A stretch of DNA of 64,000 nucleotides. Source: Lentibacter sp. (GTDB lineage Bacteria > Pseudomonadota > Alphaproteobacteria > Rhodobacterales > Rhodobacteraceae). How positions within the stretch are numbered: the first letter of the stretch is position 1; each line of letters begins with the position of its first letter. This document shows, piece by piece, positions 56,550-64,000 of the stretch. Location of the stretch: assembly GCA_016744435.1 (NCBI GenBank), contig JADGEJ010000011.1, forward strand, positions 32,091-96,090, in the 5' to 3' direction. Made by a program: the position numbers and the translations under genes. The notes below the pieces were generated by a model. That model searched no databases and was not told where the DNA came from. It saw only the letters and a list, made by a program, of their open reading frames with translations.

Positions 56550-57695
56550 ATGGCAGAAAAACGCGCGATATTTGAAGAGGTGGGCCGCGAGGACAGGCCT
56601 GTTGCACCAGCGCCTATAGGCGGGATGATCGACAAGGGCAACAAAGGCGCGCGCGGGCCTATCCGCGCCTGGCTTTATGTGCTCGCCGCTTTGGTTGTCT
56701 GCATGATCCTTGTGGGCGGGCTCACGCGGCTGACAGACTCAGGCCTCTCGATTACCGAATGGAAGCCCATCACGGGGGCCATGCCGCCGATGAACGCGGC
56801 TGACTGGCAGTCAGAGTTTGCCAAGTATCAGGAGATCCCCGAGTTCAAGATCGAGAACCAGTGGATGGAGTTGTCTGATTTCAAAGCGATTTACTGGTGG
56901 GAGTGGGGCCATCGCCAGCTTGGCCGCGTTGTTGGCCTTGTTTGGGCGCTCGGCTTTGCGTGGTTTGCTTTGCGCAAGCAAATCCCGACAGGTTGGACGG
57001 GGCGACTGCTGCTGATCGGCGGGCTGGGCGGGCTGCAAGGCGCGATCGGCTGGTGGATGGTGGCGTCGGGGCTGACTGGCTCGATGACAGATGTCGCGAG
57101 CTACCGTCTGGCCACGCATCTTGGCCTCGCCTTTGTTATCCTCGGGTTTATCACGTGGTATATCCTGAGCCTTGCGCGACCCGAGCGCGACCTCATGCAA
57201 GCGCGACGGCAGCGTGAGGCAAAACTCTTTTCGCTCGGCACTGGCTGGATGCATTTTGCCTTCCTGCAAATCTTGCTTGGTGCGCTTGTGGCGGGCATCG
57301 ACGCGGGCCGCTCCTACACCGACTGGCCGCTGATGGGCGGGCAAGTCTTCCCGCCGAATGCGTTTATGATCGAGCCACTGTGGCGCAACTTCTTTGAAAA
57401 CCCGGGCCTTGTGCAGTTTATTCACCGCTGTGCTGGGTACTTGTTGTTTGCCTTCACCATCGTTATCTTCCTGCGTGGCCGCAAGTCAGCGCATGTTTTC
57501 ACGCGCACAGCCTTTACGGCGGCGACAATGGCGATCACGGCGCAGATCCTGATTGGGGTTTACACCGTTGTGACAGCCGCGCCTTGGCAGGTTGCGATCA
57601 TCCACCAAGCGTCTGCGATTGTGGTCTGGATTGCGATCATTCGCGCGCGCTTTTATGCGCAATACCCTCACGTTCAATCAATCCGGGAAGGATAA
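56550..57695 (+). CDS. ctaA: Heme A synthase (CtaA/COX15)
   Basis: Membrane enzyme that oxidises heme O to heme A for aa3-type cytochrome oxidase. The 381-aa product has about eight membrane helices and two pairs of heme-ligand His in the COX15 pattern: WEWGHRQLGR, YRLATHLGLAF, QFIHRCAGYLL, AIIHQASAIV. TAGGTGAGGCA precedes the ATG at 56550. The M32 peptidase gene follows directly. Confidence 0.94.
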   Translation: MAEKRAIFEEVGREDRPVAPAPIGGMIDKGNKGARGPIRAWLYVLAALVVCMILVGGLTRLTDSGLSITEWKPITGAMPPMNAADWQSEFAKYQEIPEFKIENQWMELSDFKAIYWWEWGHRQLGRVVGLVWALGFAWFALRKQIPTGWTGRLLLIGGLGGLQGAIGWWMVASGLTGSMTDVASYRLATHLGLAFVILGFITWYILSLARPERDLMQARRQREAKLFSLGTGWMHFAFLQILLGALVAGIDAGRSYTDWPLMGGQVFPPNAFMIEPLWRNFFENPGLVQFIHRCAGYLLFAFTIVIFLRGRKSAHVFTRTAFTAATMAITAQILIGVYTVVTAAPWQVAIIHQASAIVVWIAIIRARFYAQYPHVQSIREG

Positions 57696-57698
57696 ACC

Positions 57699-59165
57699 AT
57701 GTCAGCCTATGATGATCTGATGGCGTTCCAGCGCGACACCGAAGCGCTTGGCCAAGTGGCAGGCCGCTTGAGCTGGGATCAGGAAACCATGATGCCAGAC
57801 GGCGCAGCCCCGCAGCGCGCTGAAGAGGTCGCGGCGATGGAAAGTGTGCTGCACGCGCGGCGCACCGATGCGCGCATTGGCGAGTGGCTGGCAAGCATTG
57901 ACGACGCCCAGCTTGACGACGTTGGCCGCGCCAACACGCGCCTGATCCGCCGCTCGTTTGAGCGCAACGCCAAAGTGCCCGCTGATTTGGCCAAAAAACT
58001 CGCCTCGGCCAGCTCTACGGCGCAGCGCAAGTGGGTTGAGGCGCGCGCCAATGAAGACGTTGCAGGCTTTTTGCCCGTGTTGAGCGAGATGATCGTGCTG
58101 AAACGCGAGGAGGCTGCCGCGCTTGCGGACGGCGGCAACGCTTACGACGCGCTGCTTGACGACTACGAGCCGCACACCAGCGGTGACGAAGTCGCGACGA
58201 TATTTGACGCCATGCGCCCACGCCTTGTAGCGCTGCGTGACAAGGTGATGGGCGGCGCGCAGCCCGCACCGCTTGATCACGAGTTTGACGCTCAAAAGCA
58301 GATGCGCCTTGCGCGCAAAACGGCCAAGCTGTTTGGGTATGACATGAGCCACGGGCGGCTTGACAAGGCTGTGCACCCGTTCTCGTCTGGCTCGGGGCTT
58401 GATGTGCGCGTCACCACGCGGACAAGCCCGCGCGACCCGTTTAACTGCATTTACTCAACGATCCACGAAGTTGGCCACGGCTCCTACGAGCAAAACATCG
58501 ACGCCGACTATTTGCTGACGCCATTGGGGCAGGGTGCCTCGCTGGGTGTTCACGAAAGCCAGAGCCGGATTTACGAAAACCAGCTTGGCCGCTCGCGCGC
58601 CTTCACGGGCTTTCTGTTTGGCCAGATGAAAGACGCCTTTGGCGACTTTGGCGTGGCTGACGAAGACACGTTCTACAAGACGGTTAACCGGATGAACAAA
58701 GGCTTCATCCGAACTGAGGCTGACGAGGTGCAATACAACCTGCACATCATGCTGCGCTTTGACTTGGAGCGCGATGTGATCATGGGCAAGCTTGAGGCAC
58801 GCGACCTTGAAGAGGCTTGGAACACCCGCTTTGAGGCTGACTTTGGCTACGCTGTTGAGGCGCCGTCAAACGGGCTGCTGCAAGATGTTCACTGGTCTTG
58901 CGGGCTCTGGGGTTATTTCCCGACATACAGCTTGGGCAATGTCTATGCGGGCTGCCTCAATGAGGCGATGCGCGCAGCGCTGCCCGAGTTGAACACTGAC
59001 TTGGCCAAGGGCGATTTGTCCGCTGCGACAGGCTGGCTCAAGGACAACGTGCAGCGCCACGGCGGGCTGATGAAGCCGCGGGATGTAATTGAGCAAGCCT
59101 CTGGCATGGCCCCAAGCGAAGCGCCGTTGCTCAACTATCTCGAAGGCAAGTTCGGCAGTTTTTAA
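57699..59165 (+). CDS. M32 carboxypeptidase
   Basis: Zinc metallocarboxypeptidase of the M32 (Taq/Pfu) family, cytoplasmic. The 488-aa protein has the HEXXH motif HEVGHGSYEQN at about residues 256-260. The family segments HPFSSGSGLDVRVTTR, GVHESQSRIYENQLGRS and EADEVQYNLHIMLRFDLE surround it. It is read right after ctaA (3 bases) and is closed by the hairpin at 59173-59199. Confidence 0.94.
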   Translation: MSAYDDLMAFQRDTEALGQVAGRLSWDQETMMPDGAAPQRAEEVAAMESVLHARRTDARIGEWLASIDDAQLDDVGRANTRLIRRSFERNAKVPADLAKKLASASSTAQRKWVEARANEDVAGFLPVLSEMIVLKREEAAALADGGNAYDALLDDYEPHTSGDEVATIFDAMRPRLVALRDKVMGGAQPAPLDHEFDAQKQMRLARKTAKLFGYDMSHGRLDKAVHPFSSGSGLDVRVTTRTSPRDPFNCIYSTIHEVGHGSYEQNIDADYLLTPLGQGASLGVHESQSRIYENQLGRSRAFTGFLFGQMKDAFGDFGVADEDTFYKTVNRMNKGFIRTEADEVQYNLHIMLRFDLERDVIMGKLEARDLEEAWNTRFEADFGYAVEAPSNGLLQDVHWSCGLWGYFPTYSLGNVYAGCLNEAMRAALPELNTDLAKGDLSAATGWLKDNVQRHGGLMKPRDVIEQASGMAPSEAPLLNYLEGKFGSF

Positions 59166-59172
59166 ACCGAAA

Positions 59173-59199
59173 AAGGGCGCAGATAATGTCTGCGCCCTT
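59173..59199. terminator. Bidirectional terminator between M32 peptidase and gyrA
   Basis: A perfect 11-bp stem AAGGGCGCAGA / TCTGCGCCCTT with loop TAATG lies between the convergent ends. A-runs and T-runs on the two sides make it usable from both directions. Confidence 0.85.
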
Positions 59200-59222
59200 A
59201 ACCGTTTGTATGTGGTAGCTTC

Positions 59223-61970
59223 TTAGGCTTCGCCCTCATCGCCAGCATCGTCTTCATCACCCTGATCAGCGATCCAGGCAACCGAGACGACAACCTCGTT
59301 TTTGCCAGTGTCAAAGACTTTCACGCCGCCAGCACTGCGTGAGCGGAAGGAGATGCCTTCAACCGGCACGCGGATCGACTGGCCCTTGGATGTCGCCAGC
59401 ATGATCTGATCATCCATCTCGACGGGGAAGCACGCGACGATGTCACCACCGCGCATGGCTTTGTCCATCGCCGTGACGCCCATGCCGCCGCGCCCGCGCA
59501 CCGGGTAGTCGTGGCTTGAACTAAGCTTGCCCGCGCCGCCAGATGTGAGCGTGAGAATGAGGTTCTCGGCGGCAGACATTTCTGCGTAGCGCTCTTGGCT
59601 GATGCTTGCGTTCGCGTCGCCTTCCTCGTCGGAGACTTCGGCGTCGTCCGCGAGGCCCGCCATGGCGCGGCGCATTTTGAGGTAAGCTGCGCGCTCGTCG
59701 GCGTCGGCTTCGAAGTGGCGGATCACCGACATTGACACAACTGTCTGCCCGTCTTTAAGACGCACACCGCGCACACCTGTCGAGTTGCGCGAGTTGAACA
59801 CCCGCACATCTGTTGTCGGGAAGCGAATGGCGCGGCCACCGTTGGTGACTAGCATCACGTCGTCCTGATCGGAGCAAATCCGCGCGTTGACGAGGTGAAC
59901 CGAGCCGTCTTCCGGCAGCTTCATCGCGATCTTGCCGTTGCGCATGACATTGGTGAAGTCAGACAGGCGGTTCTGGCGCACATCTCCCGCCGATGTGGCG
60001 AACATGATCTGCAGATCAGCCCAGTCTTTTTCTTCGCGGTCAATCGGTAGGATAGCGGCAACAGACACGCCTGTCGGGATCGGCAGAATGTTGACGATCG
60101 CCTTGCCTTTACTGGTGCGCGAGCCCTGCGGCAGACGCCATGTCTTGAGCTTGTAAACCATGCCCTCGGTGGTGAAGAACAACAGCTGGGTGTGGGTGTT
60201 GGCCACGAACAGCGTGGTGATCACGTCTTCTTCTTTGGTCTGCATGCCAGAAACACCCTTGCCGCCACGCTTTTGCGCGCGGAAGTCAGCCAGAGGCGTG
60301 CGTTTGATGTAGCCGCCGGATGTGACGGTCACGACCATGTCTGCGCTTTCGATCAGGTCTTCATCGTCCATGTCGCCCGACCAATCGACGATCTCGGTGC
60401 GGCGCGGCACGGCGAAGAGGTCACGAACCTCCGTTAGCTCCGCCGCGATGATCCCCATGATGCGTTCGCGTGATCCGAGAATCTCTAGGTATTCCTTGAT
60501 CTTACCTGCCAGTTCTTCAAGTTCGTCAGTCACTTCCTTCACCCCGATCTGGGTGAGGCGTTGCAGACGCAACTCAAGGATGGCGCGGGCTTGAATTTCG
60601 GACAGATTGTAAGTGCCGTCGTCGTTGACCGGGTGCAGCGGATCGTCGATCAACTTGAGGTATGGGATGATGTCGCCAGCAGGCCAGCGGCGCTCCATCA
60701 GCTTGGCGCGCGCCTCGGCGGCGTCGCGCGAGGCGCGGATCGTGGCGACGACTTCGTCAACGTTGGAAACGGCCACGGCCAGACCACAGAGAATGTGGCT
60801 ACGCTCACGGGCTTTTCGCAGCTCAAACGCCGTGCGGCGCGCAACAACTTCTTCGCGGAAGTCTATGAAACATGTGAGAAAACGGCGCAGCGTCAACTGT
60901 TCGGGGCGACCGCCATTCAGCGCCAGCATGTTGCAGCCAAAGTAGGTCTGCATCGGCGTGAAGCGGAACAACTGGTTGAGCACAACCTCGGCTGTCGCGT
61001 CGCGCTTGAGTTCGACAACAACCCGCACACCGTTGCGGTCAGACTCGTCCTGTACGTGGCTGATGCCCTCGATTTTCTTGTCGCGGGCGGCTTCGGCGAT
61101 CTTTTCGATCATCGAAGCTTTGTTGACCTGATATGGGATTTCGTCGATCACGATTGCAAAGCGGTCTTTGCGGATCTCTTCAACGCGGGTTTTGGAACGG
61201 ATCACAACCGAGCCGCGCCCCTCAAGGTAGGCTTTGCGCGCGCCTGTGCGGCCCAACATAATGCCGCCGGTGGGGAAGTCGGGGCCGGGCACATAGTCGA
61301 TCAGCTGCTCTGAGGTCAGATCAGGCTCTTCGATAAGCGCGAGGCAGGCGTCGATAACTTCGCCAAGGTTGTGCGGCGGAATGTTTGTCGCCATGCCAAC
61401 AGCAATGCCGCCCGCGCCGTTGACCAGCATGTTGGGGAAGCGTGAAGGCAAAACAGTTGGTTCGCGGTCTTTGCCGTCGTAGTTGTCTTGGAAATCAACA
61501 GTGTCTTTGTCGATATCCGCGAGGATAAATGAGGCGGGCTTGTCCATCCGCACTTCGGTGTAGCGCATCGCAGCGGCGTTATCGCCGTCCATCGAGCCGA
61601 AGTTGCCTTGCCCGTCAAGCAGTGGCAGCGACATCGAGAAATTCTGTGCCATCCGCACCAGAGCGTCGTAGATCGCAGAGTCGCCGTGCGGGTGATATTT
61701 ACCCATGACATCGCCAACCGGGCGGGCTGACTTGCGATAGCTTTTGTCATGGGTGTTGTTGGTCTCGTGCATGGCGTAAAGAATGCGTCTGTGAACGGGT
61801 TTTAGCCCGTCGCGCAGGTCTGGAATAGCGCGGCTCACGATCACGCTCATGGCATAATCGAGATACGAGCTTTTCATCTCGTCGACGATCGAAATTACCG
61901 GCCCGTCATGCACTGCGCGCGGAGTTGGGATTTCGTCTTTGTTTTCAGGGGTTTCTGGCGTGTCGTTCAC
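59223..61970 (-). CDS. gyrA: DNA gyrase subunit A
   Basis: ATP-dependent topoisomerase subunit that cleaves and rejoins DNA. The 915-aa product has the N-terminal breakage domain (catalytic Tyr137 in [11 protein letters not shown]) and a C-terminal six-bladed propeller with the GyrA-box region QKRGGKGV near residue 565. The tail is acidic. The start is GTG at 61970 with AGAGAGCAGG upstream. The quinolone region reads [15 protein letters not shown], with Ser and Asp at the two key positions (residues 98 and 102), as in susceptible bacteria. Confidence 0.97.
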   Translation of the reverse strand: MNDTPETPENKDEIPTPRAVHDGPVISIVDEMKSSYLDYAMSVIVSRAIPDLRDGLKPVHRRILYAMHETNNTHDKSYRKSARPVGDVMGKYHPHGDSAIYDALVRMAQNFSMSLPLLDGQGNFGSMDGDNAAAMRYTEVRMDKPASFILADIDKDTVDFQDNYDGKDREPTVLPSRFPNMLVNGAGGIAVGMATNIPPHNLGEVIDACLALIEEPDLTSEQLIDYVPGPDFPTGGIMLGRTGARKAYLEGRGSVVIRSKTRVEEIRKDRFAIVIDEIPYQVNKASMIEKIAEAARDKKIEGISHVQDESDRNGVRVVVELKRDATAEVVLNQLFRFTPMQTYFGCNMLALNGGRPEQLTLRRFLTCFIDFREEVVARRTAFELRKARERSHILCGLAVAVSNVDEVVATIRASRDAAEARAKLMERRWPAGDIIPYLKLIDDPLHPVNDDGTYNLSEIQARAILELRLQRLTQIGVKEVTDELEELAGKIKEYLEILGSRERIMGIIAAELTEVRDLFAVPRRTEIVDWSGDMDDEDLIESADMVVTVTSGGYIKRTPLADFRAQKRGGKGVSGMQTKEEDVITTLFVANTHTQLLFFTTEGMVYKLKTWRLPQGSRTSKGKAIVNILPIPTGVSVAAILPIDREEKDWADLQIMFATSAGDVRQNRLSDFTNVMRNGKIAMKLPEDGSVHLVNARICSDQDDVMLVTNGGRAIRFPTTDVRVFNSRNSTGVRGVRLKDGQTVVSMSVIRHFEADADERAAYLKMRRAMAGLADDAEVSDEEGDANASISQERYAEMSAAENLILTLTSGGAGKLSSSHDYPVRGRGGMGVTAMDKAMRGGDIVACFPVEMDDQIMLATSKGQSIRVPVEGISFRSRSAGGVKVFDTGKNEVVVSVAWIADQGDEDDAGDEGEA

Positions 61971-62085
61971 GTGGATGCCTGCTCTCTCTGAAGGGACTAT
62001 ATCTTGTTGCGATATGTATAACAGAGGCAGGATATAGGGCGCAATGGCACACTTGCGAGTGGGCCCAGAAAACGGCCAGAAAAAA

Positions 62086-62109
62086 CCCTCCCCGATGCTC
62101 TGGGGAGGG
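62086..62109 (-). terminator. Terminator after the SYLF lipoprotein gene
   Basis: On the minus strand an 8-bp stem (CCCTCCCC / GGGGAGGG, loop of 8) is followed by TTTTTT, about 45 bases after the stop of the gene at 62154-62714. Confidence 0.8.
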
Positions 62110-62153
62110 AGGCTTTAGGCCAATGCGGGAGGGAGGGCCCGCGACCTATGTCG

Positions 62154-62714
62154 TTAGGGGATAATGCGCGTGTATTTAACGCCTTCGAGCGTTGCACCAA
62201 TGTGCAGGCCAGCTTGCCCAAAGATCACCGCAAGTACCGGCGCTGTTGAGGTTGTCGTTTCGGCGCGAATATTCTCGCCTTTGTCTTTGAAAACATACTC
62301 GACATCAGCGCCAGCAGCCCAGCCTGAGGAACGGCGGTAGTTGAGTAGAGCGTCTTCTGTCATGAAGAACAGCACATGTGCGTATTGCTGCGCGCCGATC
62401 TGAAGGCCGAAGCTGCCTTTGGTGGCTGAATAGTAGTCAACCGAAGTGTTGTTAACCTGAAGCGCGCCGCGCCCGTAGCCGCCGCCAAAGCCAAAGCCTG
62501 CTTCTGTGATCAGCGGCATGACCAGCATGCCGACGGATTTATCGGCCAAACTACGTGTTGAAGGATATTTCGAATAAAGAAAGTTGACCGTCTGATCAAC
62601 GCGCGCGTCGATCTTGGCGCTGCCGTTAGAGCCGATGCCGTTTGAGCAGCCAGCCAGAAGGCCAGTCGATGCCGCTGCGCCAAGCGCAAATGATCTGCGG
62701 GAGATGTTTTTCAT
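62154..62714 (-). CDS. SYLF-domain (YSC84-type) lipoprotein
   Basis: Exported lipid-binding protein of 186 aa. The N terminus combines a twin-arginine motif (SRRSFALGAAA) with a lipobox LLAGC at residues about 19-23, so it is probably exported folded and lipid-anchored. The mature part is a SYLF domain (PF04366; SVGMLVMPLITEAGFGFGGG, GLQIGAQQYAHVLFFM). Its role is unknown. Confidence 0.85.
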   Translation of the reverse strand: MKNISRRSFALGAAASTGLLAGCSNGIGSNGSAKIDARVDQTVNFLYSKYPSTRSLADKSVGMLVMPLITEAGFGFGGGYGRGALQVNNTSVDYYSATKGSFGLQIGAQQYAHVLFFMTEDALLNYRRSSGWAAGADVEYVFKDKGENIRAETTTSTAPVLAVIFGQAGLHIGATLEGVKYTRIIP

Positions 62715-62832
62715 GATGTCACTGCCGTTTTGCCTGATTTATCGCCGAGTTTTCTCGGTCGTTGAAATCAGTCTAGCTTATCGCGCAAGCTCTGTCACGT
62801 GCGCAATTATGGGCGGCGGAAAGTTGCAAGAA

Positions 62833-64000
<1,168 letters not shown>

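Overview
The window reads as a contiguous chromosomal segment from an alphaproteobacterium of the order Rhodobacterales, most likely the Roseobacter group. The signs are gene order and lineage-typical genes: the block trpG-trpD-trpC-moaC-moeA-lexA with comEC, gltX and gltA, a ChpT phosphotransferase, a gene-transfer-agent (GTA) type endolysin/holin pair, a stand-alone pterin-binding methyltransferase of a split methionine synthase, ornithine-lipid genes olsB-olsA, and an L21 ribosomal protein with a C-terminal extension. I see no rRNA, tRNA, CRISPR array, transposase or integrase. Almost every base is coding, genes often overlap by 4 bp, and the content is mostly housekeeping.

Layout. 1-5.8 kb: end of murI, argC, then a cytochrome c maturation run (ccmE, ccmF, ccmH) interrupted by the endolysin/holin pair. 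5.9-9.6 kb: a PaaG-like crotonase, then gltA and gltX on the minus strand. 9.7-16.6 kb: comEC, convergent with lexA (SOS box upstream), then moeA, moaC, trpC, trpD, trpG on the minus strand. 16.7-20 kb: a polysaccharide deacetylase with a long disordered linker, a 430-base gene-poor stretch headed by a perfect CtrA-type motif, and a LysR/monooxygenase divergent pair that looks accessory. 20-28 kb: a minus-strand series (rRNA pseudouridine synthase, trpE, PpiD-like chaperone, aminotransferase, gpt, two LysE exporters, fabI). 28-32 kb: pdxH, a double cold-shock protein overlapping a secreted DUF192 protein, glucokinase, and an XRE regulator divergent from a small membrane protein.

32-38.7 kb: the pterin-binding subunit of split methionine synthase with metF and a PF13769 protein, then a Tat-exported PhoX phosphatase with a candidate Pho box, Ppx/GppA and rlmE. 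39-45 kb: glpD-glpK, a desaturase remnant, an acyltransferase and several small exported proteins. 45-53 kb: rplU-rpmA, an RtcB-family gene, a LysE exporter, a GNAT protein, obgE-proB-proA. 52-64 kb: chpT (minus), DUF3553, olsB-olsA, a divergent ThiE-like protein, trmJ, ctaA, an M32 carboxypeptidase, gyrA (minus), a SYLF lipoprotein, a small Cys/His-rich protein and the 3' part of hemB.

Genes that may act together. The endolysin/holin pair, comEC, lexA and chpT all belong to the set of genes known in Rhodobacter capsulatus to control release or uptake of the gene transfer agent. Their presence here implies a GTA regulon, although no GTA structural gene is in the window. The least explained features are a dispersed repeat family with at least four copies at gene ends (about 20.7, 25.4 twice, and 51.1 kb), paired inverted repeats between ppx and rlmE, the isolated CtrA motif at 18.18 kb, and a ThiE-like protein that has lost the usual catalytic motifs.
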